A DNA stretch of 12,195 bases from Acidobacteriota bacterium (GCA_023391155.1 JAEWBM010000079.1:1-12195); one strand, 5' to 3'. Positions 1 through 6,640 are shown, numbered from the stretch's first letter. Notes: generated by a model from the sequence alone, not told the origin. Made by a program: numbers and translations.

Positions 1-885
1 GTATTTAAAAGCGGGGTGGAGAGCAGAGGGGGAGATGACCCCCTCGATGATCCCGGATATAAATAGGAAAAGAGCACAGCCGAGGATGAGGCGAACGGCA
101 AGAAAGGCACGGCGTTTCATAGCCTCGGCCCGGGTGAGATCGCCCGGGTCGAAGATAGAATAACCGATCGCCATGCCGGCCCCGGCGGCGATAAATATAC
201 AGGCAAGTTCGACCGGGCCGTGGGCGGACATAAAATTCACAAGGGCGTTGCCAAACGCCGGGTCCACCCGATAGGTGACACCCAAAGTGCCGCCGATGCT
301 AAGGCCATTGAGGATGATTATGTAGAGCGTGCCGATCCCGAAAAACGCGCCTAAAGCAAAGGCATAAAAGGTGACCCCGATGTTGTTGGTCAAGATCTCG
401 CTTGAGCCGATCTGATTGGCCTCGTTTAGGCGCATCCACCATTGGTGGTTCGATGCGGCGGCGGTCTCGACATCGCTAAGCCCAAGCAGATTTGCGAATG
501 TCGGGTCGAAATAGCACAAGAGGAAAGAGGCGATGCCGCAGAGCATGAACAGCGCAAATGCCACCGTGATGAACGGCAGCGTGAGGCGAAAGGCATCGGG
601 CAGTCCGAAGGTGAAGTAGCGGCGGATCGCGCCGGCCCCGTCACCCTCAGAGCGATAGATCTTTCCGTGTGCACGGATAACGAGGCTGTTGAGATAATTG
701 ATCAACTTCGGGTCGCGGGTCTCGGCACGGGCAATGGCCAGGTCGGCGGCGGCGCGTCGGTAAAGCTCGCCGAACTCGCGAACCTCCATACGCGAAAGGC
801 CGCGAAGCCCCGTGCCGCTGATCATTCCAAGCAGGTCTTCGAGCCTTTGCCAGTTGTCTTTGTTTTCGCTAATGAAGCGATTCAT
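1..885 (-). CDS. SpoIIM/DUF95-family integral membrane protein (C-terminus outside window)
   Basis: The minus strand is open from an ATG at 885 to the left edge, giving 295 residues without a stop, so the gene is partial. The N-terminus (MNRFISENKDNWQRLEDLL) is typical of the SpoIIM/DUF95 family, and an in-frame TAA lies three codons upstream, which fixes the ATG. No clear Shine-Dalgarno is visible. A charged soluble N-terminal helical part of about 100 residues is followed by hydrophobic segments near 101-125, 170-200, 222-244 and 262-284. The family-typical HG..E stretch is at residues 222-226, and an EG.(I/V)SPS motif near 281-287 closes the last segment. In Firmicutes SpoIIM acts in septal peptidoglycan remodelling during engulfment. 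In non-sporulating bacteria the homologues have no settled role and often sit beside RDD, MoxR and DUF58 genes; those would lie to the left and cannot be seen. The family call is firm and the function is unknown. Confidence 0.85.
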   Translation of the reverse strand, partial: MNRFISENKDNWQRLEDLLGMISGTGLRGLSRMEVREFGELYRRAAADLAIARAETRDPKLINYLNSLVIRAHGKIYRSEGDGAGAIRRYFTFGLPDAFRLTLPFITVAFALFMLCGIASFLLCYFDPTFANLLGLSDVETAAASNHQWWMRLNEANQIGSSEILTNNIGVTFYAFALGAFFGIGTLYIIILNGLSIGGTLGVTYRVDPAFGNALVNFMSAHGPVELACIFIAAGAGMAIGYSIFDPGDLTRAEAMKRRAFLAVRLILGCALFLFISGIIEGVISPSALHPAFKY

Positions 886-904
886 GGGGATTTACGGACG
901 GCTT

Positions 905-933
905 TTGTTATTCGCCGGGCCAGAACCTAGAAT
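905..933 (+). promoter_or_regulatory. Predicted sigma-70 promoter for the ABC exporter
   Basis: TTGTTA at 905-910 (4 of 6 matches to TTGACA) is followed after exactly 17 bp by TAGAAT at 928-933 (5 of 6 matches to TATAAT). The expected transcription start is about 940, only some 5-6 nt before the GTG start at 946. There is no Shine-Dalgarno before that GTG, so the transcript would be nearly leaderless. Prediction only. Confidence 0.5.
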
Positions 934-945
934 CGTATTTTAACC

Positions 946-2793
946 GTGGCGACCGAAGTACAAAAATATCACGAAGAGGAAGCTCTTAGCAGCGCGTACG
1001 ACCTAAAGATCGCGCGGCGGCTTCTGCGCTATCTGAAACCGTATTGGAAACTCGCCGCGGCGGCTCTTACCCTTACGCTGCTGAGCAACATCCTCATATC
1101 GACCCAGCCGCTTTTTACGAAGATGGCCGTCGATAATTTTATAATGCCGCGGTCGGTCGAGGGGCTGTGGCCGTTCGCCTTCGCCTTTTTCGCGGTCTTC
1201 CTGCTGCGGTTCATTTTCTCATATTTTCAGGAAGTGCTGCTCAACAAGGTGGGCCAGCGGGTGATGTATGACCTGCGGAGCCAGATCTTTGCAAAGCTGC
1301 AGCGGCAGGAGCCGGCATACTACGACCGCTATCCGGCGGGGCGAATCATAACGCGGCTTACATCAGACGTCGACGCGCTGAACGAGCTGTTCACCTCGGG
1401 GGTGATCGACGTGCTGGGTGACCTGGTCATAATCCTGGCGATCGTGACATGGATGTTCCTGCTCGATTGGCGGCTTGCTATCGTCTCGCTGGTAACGGTG
1501 CCGCTATTGTTCGCGGCGACGAACTGGTTCAGAAAGCGGGCGAGGGTCGGTTTTGACAAAGTGCGGACGCGAAACGCGAGGCTAAACGCATTTTTGCAGG
1601 AGTATCTCTCGGGCGCGCAGACGGTTCAATTGATGAACGCCGAGGGGCGGGCAAAAAAGAAGTTTGACGCGATCAACGACAACTATCGTCAGGCGAATAT
1701 CGAGACGATATTTTATTACGCGATCTTTTACCCGTTGGTGGATTTCATCGGTGCAGTGGGGATCGCGGTGGTGATCTTCTTTTTCGGATTTCAGATCATC
1801 ACCGGGATGTCGGCGGTTCAGGCGGGGTTGACGGTCGGTATCCTGGCATCGTTCATTCAATATTCGCAGCAGTTGTTTCAGCCGATCCGAGACCTTTCGG
1901 ACAAGTTCAATGTTCTGCAGGCGGCAATAGTCGCGGCACATCGCATCTTCATTCTTCTGGATCTGGACGTGGAGATAGTCTCGCCTGAGAACCCGAAACG
2001 GACGGGCAAGGCGGACGGGCGCATCGAGTTTCAGAATGTATGGTTCGCCTATAAAGGAAACGACTGGGTGCTCAAAGATGTCTCGTTCACCGTGGCGGAG
2101 GGTGAGAGCATTGCACTGGTCGGGCACACGGGCTCGGGCAAGACGACCGTTACCAATCTGCTGATGCGTTTTTATGATGTGCAGAAGGGCAAGATCCTGC
2201 TCGACGGCGTTGATATCAGAGAGTGGGACCTAAAGGACCTGAGATCGAATTTTGCCGTCGTTCTGCAGGACGTATTTCTTTTCAGCGGGACCATAGAGGA
2301 CAACATCCGGCTGGGCAATAAGGAGATCGGACGCGAAAGGGTGGAATGGGCCGCCGGCGAGGTGCACGCGGACCGCTTCATCCGCAGGTTAAAGGACGGA
2401 TACACCGCGTCAGTCCGCGAACGCGGCGCGGGACTTTCCGTGGGCGAAAAACAGCTCATCTCATTCGCCAGGGCCCTGGCATTCGATCCGAAGATCCTGA
2501 TACTGGACGAGGCGACAAGTTCGATCGACACAGAAACGGAACAGCTCATACAGCAGGCTGTCGACCGCGTTATGGAGGCGCGGACCTCGATGGTGGTGGC
2601 CCATCGACTATCTACGATACAGCGATGCGACCGGATACTCGTCTTTCACCACGGTGAACTCCGCGAAAGCGGCACGCACAACGAACTGCTGCTCGCACGC
2701 GGCCTTTATCGCCGCCTCTATCAGCTCCAATACGGCAAGGATGAAAATGCGGGCTCGGGGACCGACCTTTTATCCCCGGTGCCCGAAAGCTGA
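946..2793 (+). CDS. ABC exporter half-transporter, fused membrane and ATPase domains (MdlB/MsbA-like)
   Basis: This 615-residue protein has the usual half-transporter architecture: a six-helix type-I exporter membrane domain (about 28-330) followed by a nucleotide-binding domain (about 358-590). All ATPase motifs are present: Walker A GHTGSGKT at 393-400, Q-loop Gln441, signature LSVGE at 497-501, Walker B ILIL with Asp521 and the catalytic Glu522, and switch His553. The signature departs from LSGGQ in a way known from MdlB/LmrCD-type exporters. Because the catalytic Glu is intact the domain should hydrolyse ATP, either as a homodimer or with a partner encoded elsewhere; no second half-transporter is adjacent. 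The start is GTG at 946: an in-frame stop lies six codons upstream and the next internal Met (residue 60) falls inside the first membrane helices. It acts in the inner membrane. The substrate (lipid, peptide or drug) cannot be told from sequence. No terminator is visible before the downstream sigma gene. Confidence 0.93.
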   Translation: MATEVQKYHEEEALSSAYDLKIARRLLRYLKPYWKLAAAALTLTLLSNILISTQPLFTKMAVDNFIMPRSVEGLWPFAFAFFAVFLLRFIFSYFQEVLLNKVGQRVMYDLRSQIFAKLQRQEPAYYDRYPAGRIITRLTSDVDALNELFTSGVIDVLGDLVIILAIVTWMFLLDWRLAIVSLVTVPLLFAATNWFRKRARVGFDKVRTRNARLNAFLQEYLSGAQTVQLMNAEGRAKKKFDAINDNYRQANIETIFYYAIFYPLVDFIGAVGIAVVIFFFGFQIITGMSAVQAGLTVGILASFIQYSQQLFQPIRDLSDKFNVLQAAIVAAHRIFILLDLDVEIVSPENPKRTGKADGRIEFQNVWFAYKGNDWVLKDVSFTVAEGESIALVGHTGSGKTTVTNLLMRFYDVQKGKILLDGVDIREWDLKDLRSNFAVVLQDVFLFSGTIEDNIRLGNKEIGRERVEWAAGEVHADRFIRRLKDGYTASVRERGAGLSVGEKQLISFARALAFDPKILILDEATSSIDTETEQLIQQAVDRVMEARTSMVVAHRLSTIQRCDRILVFHHGELRESGTHNELLLARGLYRRLYQLQYGKDENAGSGTDLLSPVPES

Positions 2794-2821
2794 CCTTGCG
2801 TAGTTCCGCTTGTCTGCAAAC

Positions 2822-2850
2822 TAGGTTATACATTGGACTTTGGATATAAT
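2822..2850 (+). promoter_or_regulatory. Predicted promoter with perfect -10 for the sigma-factor gene
   Basis: A perfect TATAAT lies at 2845-2850. The hexamer 17 bp upstream, TAGGTT at 2822-2827, is a poor -35 (2 of 6). The -10 ends only 9 bp before the ATG at 2860, so transcription would start at or within a few bases of the start codon. That implies a leaderless message, in line with the absence of a Shine-Dalgarno. It also argues against the TTG at 2833, which lies upstream of the -10. Confidence 0.45.
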
Positions 2851-2859
2851 GTGTTCGCT

Positions 2860-3861
2860 ATGCCCCCCGAAGCGACATTCCCCGATGAGGTAAGATCAGA
2901 GATCGATGCCGTCATCGGCGAGATCTATGAACACTGCGTCGAAGTTGCGCCGAATTTCGGCATGGACCGCAACTGCCTGGCCGCCTCTCTTGAAAAGACC
3001 GTAAGCCGCTTTATTTACTCCACTTCCGACGGTAAGGCCTCGCCCGAAGAGGTGCGTTCATTTATGGAACAGCTGCAGTGCGACGACCTGTTCCTTGCGC
3101 TTGCCTGCGCCAACGGAAATGAGCGTGCATGGTGGGAATTTGATCAGCAGCACCGGTCGTATCTGGAGCGGGTAGCACGGCACCTGGCAAAGACCGATAC
3201 CGACGCACAGGACGTGATCGACCAGGTCTATGTGGACCTTTACGGCACGAAGATAGTTGACGGCGAACGGGTATCGAAATTTGCAACGTACAGCGGCCGC
3301 GGATCGCTAAGAGGCTGGCTTCGGACGGTAATATGGCATTCGCTGGTGGACCTGCACCGTGCGAGCCATGATGAGGTTTCGCTCGACGAGATGACCGAAA
3401 ATCTCGGCGAGGGGATGGCACATGCGTCATTTCTCGATCCGGCCCCGGGCGGCGAAGATGAGATGATCGACCACCTGGCCCGCGAAAGATATCGCAAGGC
3501 AACGGTCGAATCGCTGGAGGCGGCCTTTTCATCGCTGGAAGACCACGAAAAGCTCTTGCTGCTTTATTATCACGTCGAAAATTTAAAGCTTCGGGAGATC
3601 GCAAAACTGGTCGAGAATGAAGCGTCACCATTGAGGGGCTGGTTTCAACGCCGGAAACAGCAAGGAAGCGAAAAGAGCCGCACCCATGAATCGACGGTAA
3701 TGCGTTGGCTGGAAAAGAGTTATGCCAAGGTGTTGTCCGGTTTTAAGGCGGAGCTGACGCGTGCGCACGAGCTATCGGGCAAAGAGCTTGAAATATGTAT
3801 GCAGCTAGCCACGGAAGACCTGGCCGGAAGCGATGTTTTTCGCAAGCTGAGCGCGACGTGA
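2860..3861 (+). CDS. Divergent sigma-70-family RNA polymerase sigma factor
   Basis: From the ATG at 2860 the protein has 333 residues, longer than a usual ECF sigma (about 180-220). An N-terminal part (1-72) is unassigned. Residues 75-168 resemble sigma region 2: a helix with NGNERAWWEF, a DAQDVIDQVYVDLY segment equivalent to the core-binding helix, then SGRGSLRGWLRTVIWHSLVDLHR, corresponding to the -10-recognition helices. An acidic linker (171-205) leads to a region-4-like part (215-292) with LEDHEKLLLLYYHVENLKLREIA, and a recognition-type helix ESTVMRWLEKSYAKV at 277-291. About 24 residues, including a basic WFQRRKQQ stretch, separate the two HTH helices where most sigma factors have a 3-4 residue turn. 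A 40-residue tail follows. The longer TTG start at 2833 was rejected because it precedes the -10 element. The next gene is an anti-sigma candidate, which supports the call. Target promoters are unknown. Confidence 0.75.
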   Translation: MPPEATFPDEVRSEIDAVIGEIYEHCVEVAPNFGMDRNCLAASLEKTVSRFIYSTSDGKASPEEVRSFMEQLQCDDLFLALACANGNERAWWEFDQQHRSYLERVARHLAKTDTDAQDVIDQVYVDLYGTKIVDGERVSKFATYSGRGSLRGWLRTVIWHSLVDLHRASHDEVSLDEMTENLGEGMAHASFLDPAPGGEDEMIDHLARERYRKATVESLEAAFSSLEDHEKLLLLYYHVENLKLREIAKLVENEASPLRGWFQRRKQQGSEKSRTHESTVMRWLEKSYAKVLSGFKAELTRAHELSGKELEICMQLATEDLAGSDVFRKLSAT

Positions 3862-3910
3862 CGAAAGCTGATAGCGAATAAAATAATTTTTATGCCTGAG
3901 AATATTTTCC

Positions 3911-3932
3911 GCAAATGTCATTTGCATATGAC
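3911..3932. promoter_or_regulatory. Overlapping dyads upstream of the anti-sigma gene (possible operator)
   Basis: GCAAATG (3911-3917) and CATTTGC (3919-3925) form a perfect 7-bp inverted repeat around one base. It overlaps a second dyad, GTCAT (3917-3921) and ATGAC (3928-3932). They lie 29-50 bp before the ATG at 3961, in the AT-rich gap between the sigma and anti-sigma genes. A dimeric regulator binding here is an inference; no confident promoter could be assigned in this gap, and the hairpin has no T-tract, so it is not a terminator. Confidence 0.3.
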
Positions 3933-3960
3933 GTCTTAGTTGCGGAGGTCGAGGACCGAA

Positions 3961-4386
3961 ATGGCGAACAAGGAAACACAATACTCTCATGAAATGATCA
4001 TACAAGGGATGCTGAGCCGGTATCTGCCTAAGCGTAATGCCGGGTTTGCTCACATCAAGGGCCCGCATCTGGACGAGGATGCATTGACCGCATTTACGGA
4101 AGGAACGGTGAATGAACGCGAGGCGGGGCCGATGATCACGCATTTGGTGGACTGCTCGTTCTGCCGCCACGTAACGGCCGACCTGATCAGGCTAAACACC
4201 GCATTTGCCGATGACACGGCCACCGTCCCCGCGGTGCCCGCAGGCGAACCGGCAGGTATCTCAGAGGTGTTGAGCGGGCTTTTCTCAAAGATCTTTGGAA
4301 CGACGGACGGAGCTGTTTTCGCCCATAACGAAGACGAAGCGGCCGAAGAGAACGAAGAGAAAAAGGAAGAGCCGAAAGCGGAGTAA
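3961..4386 (+). CDS. Small zinc-finger (zf-HC2-like) anti-sigma factor candidate
   Basis: This 141-residue protein starts at ATG 3961, preceded by GGAGGT at 3944-3949 and GAGGA at 3951-3955. The core LDEDALTAFTEG...ITHLVDCSFCRHV has the layout of zinc-binding anti-sigma domains. The HxxxCxxC motif is His61, Cys65 and Cys68, and the preceding acidic helix (37-48) matches the usual 'L..F.eG.l...e...i..HL..C..C' pattern. Many relatives continue into a transmembrane helix and a periplasmic sensor. This one has none: after residue 80 comes an Ala/Pro-rich linker, a short amphipathic stretch SEVLSGLFSKIFG (101-113) and a strongly acidic, lysine-containing tail (124-141). It should therefore be cytoplasmic. 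Its position 99 bp behind the sigma gene suggests that it binds that factor. The motif is seen directly; the partnership is inferred. The longer TTG start at 3940 lacks a ribosome site and was rejected. Confidence 0.72.
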   Translation: MANKETQYSHEMIIQGMLSRYLPKRNAGFAHIKGPHLDEDALTAFTEGTVNEREAGPMITHLVDCSFCRHVTADLIRLNTAFADDTATVPAVPAGEPAGISEVLSGLFSKIFGTTDGAVFAHNEDEAAEENEEKKEEPKAE

Positions 4387-4422
4387 GAAAAAACCACACT
4401 CGACAATTGTTCCCCCGCCACC

Positions 4423-4464
4423 GGCCGTTCACAGACGAGATCTGTGGGCGGCCCTCGGCTTTTT
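4423..4464 (+). terminator. Probable terminator after the anti-sigma gene
   Basis: A 13-bp stem, 4423-4435 with 4441-4453 (two G-T wobbles), closes a CGAGA loop. Six bases separate it from a run of five T at 4460-4464, so it is less ideal than a standard intrinsic terminator. It lies between the anti-sigma stop and the ribA promoter, where a transcript end is expected. Confidence 0.5.
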
Positions 4465-4511
4465 AAATGTGCGGCGGCGCATCCTTTCCCTCCCGCTCGG
4501 CGAACTAATTC

Positions 4512-4540
4512 ATTACAGTTGGAACAAAATAGGGTATAAT
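4512..4540 (+). promoter_or_regulatory. Predicted sigma-70 promoter for ribA
   Basis: ATTACA at 4512-4517 (4 of 6 to TTGACA), a 17-bp spacer, and a perfect TATAAT at 4535-4540. The start of transcription is expected near 4547, giving a leader of about 38 nt to the ATG at 4585. That is too short to hold an FMN riboswitch. Confidence 0.65.
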
Positions 4541-4584
4541 TGGATTCTCATTTAATTTCGATCGTGTTACAGGAACTTTCCGTA

Positions 4585-5208
4585 ATGACCAAGGATTGTC
4601 CGCCCCGCTCGCAAGAGATAACGGTGGAGCGGGTGGCGACCGCGCAGCTCCCTACTGAGTATGGGGACTTTCTGATCGCGGGCTATCGCTCGCTGACGAG
4701 CACCGAGGAATTTGTCGTGCTGTTCAAGGGCGAGATGCGGCCGGACACGCCCACTCTCGTCCGGATACATTCGCAATGCCTGACGGGCGATGTCTTTGGC
4801 TCGATAAAATGCGACTGCGGCCCGCAGCTAAGACGTGCCCTTGAACTGATCGAGGCCGAGGGCCGCGGGGCCATCGTCTATCAGCAGCAGGAAGGGCGCG
4901 GCATCGGGATAATAAACAAGATCAGGGCGTACGCACTGCAGGACCAGGGCGCCGATACGGTCGAGGCGAACGAAAAGCTCGGCTTTGCCGTCGACGCACG
5001 CGATTATCGCCAGTGTGCCGAGATCCTATTCGACCTCGGGCTGTGTAAGGTCCGCGTCATCTCAAACAATCCCGACAAACTCAGGGCGCTTGAGGAAGCC
5101 GGCCTTGAGATCGTCGAACGCATACCGATCGAAATAACCGAAAACGAGCCCGCAGCTCATTATTTGAAAGTAAAACGAGAAAAGCTCGGCCATCTGCTGC
5201 AAAATTGA
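4585..5208 (+). CDS. ribA: GTP cyclohydrolase II
   Basis: This 207-residue protein aligns with E. coli RibA over its whole length. It catalyses the first step of riboflavin synthesis in the cytoplasm, turning GTP into 2,5-diamino-6-ribosylamino-4(3H)-pyrimidinone 5'-phosphate, formate and pyrophosphate. The zinc ligands are Cys65, Cys76 and Cys78 in SQCLTGDVFGSIKCDCG. Other hallmarks are QQEGRGIGI (101-109), NKIRAYALQDQG (111-122) with the active-site Tyr116, DTVEAN (124-129), and VDARD with Asp137 and Arg139, equivalent to the catalytic Asp/Arg pair. The C-terminus YLKVKREKLGH is family-typical. There is no fused RibB domain, so the 3,4-DHBP synthase must be encoded elsewhere. ATG 4585 is preceded by AGGAA at 4571-4575; an in-frame TTG at 4540 begins on the last base of the -10 and cannot be the start of this transcript. 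The TPR gene follows after 37 bp with no terminator, so the two are probably cotranscribed. Confidence 0.96.
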   Translation: MTKDCPPRSQEITVERVATAQLPTEYGDFLIAGYRSLTSTEEFVVLFKGEMRPDTPTLVRIHSQCLTGDVFGSIKCDCGPQLRRALELIEAEGRGAIVYQQQEGRGIGIINKIRAYALQDQGADTVEANEKLGFAVDARDYRQCAEILFDLGLCKVRVISNNPDKLRALEEAGLEIVERIPIEITENEPAAHYLKVKREKLGHLLQN

Positions 5209-5245
5209 CGCAGGAGTGGCCGGACCTGCCCTTACGGAGGAGACA

Positions 5246-6268
5246 ATGAAAAGTATTACCAAGACCGCATCCTGTATCGCATTTGCCGCGGCAGTGATGC
5301 TAACAACCGCGCTGGGCACCTATGCACAGAATGAAAGAAGCACCATTTCCGGATTCGTTTTCGGCCCGGATCGGAGGCCCGTTTCACAGGTTTTCGTCGA
5401 GCTTGTGAACGATTATGGAATGGTGGTCCGGCGGGTGCGAACGGACGGTTCGGGTCGATACTTTTTCAGCGGCCTCGGGCACGGGCGGTACCGCGTGAAG
5501 GCCCTTCCTTTCGGCACAGGGATGGAAGAGGGTTCGGCAGAGGTCGAGATCGCCGGTGTCGGGATCGGCGGGCGTCAACTGACCGACAACATTCAACAGG
5601 ACATTTACCTGCGTCTAAGGAAGAACGCGGACTCGGTGCCATTCCAGAACGCTGTGGTTTATGCACAGGATGTTCCGAAGCAGGCCGAGGACCTGTATAA
5701 GTCTGCAGTTGACGATATTGACCGGGGACGATTGGAACCGGCGGTTACACAGCTAGAACAGGCGATCGCGATCTTCCCGGATTATTTTATGGCGCTTCAG
5801 CGTCTCGGCGTGATCCGCATCGCACAGAACAAGTTCGAGGAAGCCGCAAAGCTGTTTCAGCGGGCGATCGAAGTAAATGCACGAAGCTTTGACAGCACAT
5901 ATGGGCTGGCATATTCGCTTTATGGATTGCAGCGGACCGAGGAGGCTCTGCCGATGAGCGAAAAGGCGGTCGGGCTCAAACCCGATTCGGTCGAGGCCAA
6001 TCTTCTGCTCGGAATAGTCCGGCGGCAGGCAAAGGACTATGTTAATGCGGAAGCGGCCTTTAAGAAGGCGGAAAGGTCGTCCGACGGGAACTCAGCCGAT
6101 GTCCACTGGAACCTCGCATTACTTTACGCTCACAATATGGAACGATACGCGGATGCGGCGAAGGAGCTGGAGAAATATCTGGAGGTCGCACGCGACATTC
6201 CGAACAAGGACGAGGTGAAGAAGGTGATCAAGCATTATAAGGAAAAAGCGAAAGAAACTCGGAATTAG
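5246..6268 (+). CDS. Secreted protein: carboxypeptidase-regulatory-like domain plus TPR repeats
   Basis: This 340-residue protein starts at ATG 5246, with GGAGG at 5236-5240 five bases upstream. Residues 1-28 form a signal peptide (KSITK basic start, hydrophobic AFAAAVMLTTALG, cleavage probably after TYAQ or near it). There is no lipobox. Residues about 32-125 are a regulatory-like beta-sandwich of the carboxypeptidase/CnaB type: ISGFVFGPDRRPVSQVFVEL, then TDGSGRYFFSGLGHGRYRV. Residues about 145-318 contain roughly five TPR units, e.g. AVTQLEQAIAIFPDY, EEAAKLFQRAIEVN, EEALPMSEKAVGLKPD and AEAAFKKAERSSD. A lysine-rich helix ends the protein. TPR units form a protein-binding surface, so a periplasmic scaffold role is a fair inference, but the partner is unknown. 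It lies 37 bp after ribA and ahead of a strong terminator, so it is probably read from the ribA promoter, although the functions are unrelated. Confidence 0.85.
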   Translation: MKSITKTASCIAFAAAVMLTTALGTYAQNERSTISGFVFGPDRRPVSQVFVELVNDYGMVVRRVRTDGSGRYFFSGLGHGRYRVKALPFGTGMEEGSAEVEIAGVGIGGRQLTDNIQQDIYLRLRKNADSVPFQNAVVYAQDVPKQAEDLYKSAVDDIDRGRLEPAVTQLEQAIAIFPDYFMALQRLGVIRIAQNKFEEAAKLFQRAIEVNARSFDSTYGLAYSLYGLQRTEEALPMSEKAVGLKPDSVEANLLLGIVRRQAKDYVNAEAAFKKAERSSDGNSADVHWNLALLYAHNMERYADAAKELEKYLEVARDIPNKDEVKKVIKHYKEKAKETRN

Positions 6269-6291
6269 ACACGGCTGATGAGATCAATAAC

Positions 6292-6323
6292 AAACACCCG
6301 GAGCACCCTCCGGGTGTTTTTTT
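6292..6323 (+). terminator. Strong intrinsic terminator of the ribA-TPR unit
   Basis: A perfect 12-bp stem, 6292-6303 with 6308-6319, closes a CACC tetraloop and runs into seven consecutive T (6317-6323). It starts 23 bp after the TPR stop codon. This is a textbook rho-independent terminator on the plus strand. Confidence 0.93.
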
Positions 6324-6573
6324 GCGCCTCAGTGCCCATGTCCGCCGAAAATGCGGCGGCTTGGCGCCCCGGGGAGATCGTTGGGCGAAGCGGGTGTTTG
6401 TATGAGAATGGCACGGCCCGGTACGCACGGCCGGATTCGTCCCGGCGGCCGCCCCGATGGATCTGGCCGTTTACTTATCGGTTATAGCCCGTCTATGGGA
6501 TCGACGAGATCGGTTCGTGGGGGTTGGAGGGCTGGCGAGTTATTGGTGAAGATGCGGTTCGGTTAATGGCTAT

Positions 6574-6603
6574 AAAAAAACCCGCCTGATCGCTCAGGCG
6601 GGT
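6574..6603 (-). terminator. Strong intrinsic terminator of the TonB-dependent receptor gene
   Basis: Read on the minus strand, a perfect 10-bp GC-rich stem (6594-6603 with 6580-6589) with a 4-nt loop is followed by seven T (complement of the A run at 6574-6580). It begins 37 bp past the receptor stop codon at 6641. Confidence 0.92.
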
Positions 6604-6640
6604 AAAGGTGTTCGAAAACACTAAAGATATAAGTCCCTTC

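Larger units (their letters stand above)
6269..6640. other. Convergent intergenic region with two opposed terminators, no gene seen
   Basis: These 372 bp separate the stops of the TPR and receptor genes. Apart from the two terminators I see no convincing gene: short open frames lack a ribosome site and coding character. The 250 bp between the hairpins contain a small perfect stem CCGCCG/CGGCGG (6342-6347 with 6354-6359) and an 8-bp direct repeat GCACGGCC (6411-6418 and 6425-6432). Neither suggests a known element. Confidence 0.6.

Noticed and set aside
442..930. Plus-strand open frame of 162 codons opposite the SpoIIM gene
   Set aside because: It is antisense to a well-recognised membrane protein, has low-complexity charged composition and no ribosome site; it is a shadow frame.
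2833..2859. TTG start extending the sigma factor by nine residues
   Set aside because: The TTG lies upstream of the TATAAT at 2845-2850, so a transcript from that promoter would not contain it; there is no Shine-Dalgarno.
4540..4584. TTG start extending RibA by 15 residues
   Set aside because: The codon begins on the last base of the -10 element, the added residues have no counterpart in RibA, and the ATG at 4585 has a suitable AGGAA.
4465..4584. Possible FMN riboswitch upstream of ribA
   Set aside because: The predicted leader is only about 38 nt and no conserved FMN-aptamer segments are seen in the gap.
5210..5229. Small GCAGG/CCTGC hairpin between ribA and the TPR gene
   Set aside because: The stem is short and has no T-tract, so it does not support termination between the two genes.
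6411..6432. 8-bp direct repeat GCACGGCC in the convergent gap
   Set aside because: There are only two copies in a GC-rich stretch; there is no array and no link to a mobile element or CRISPR.
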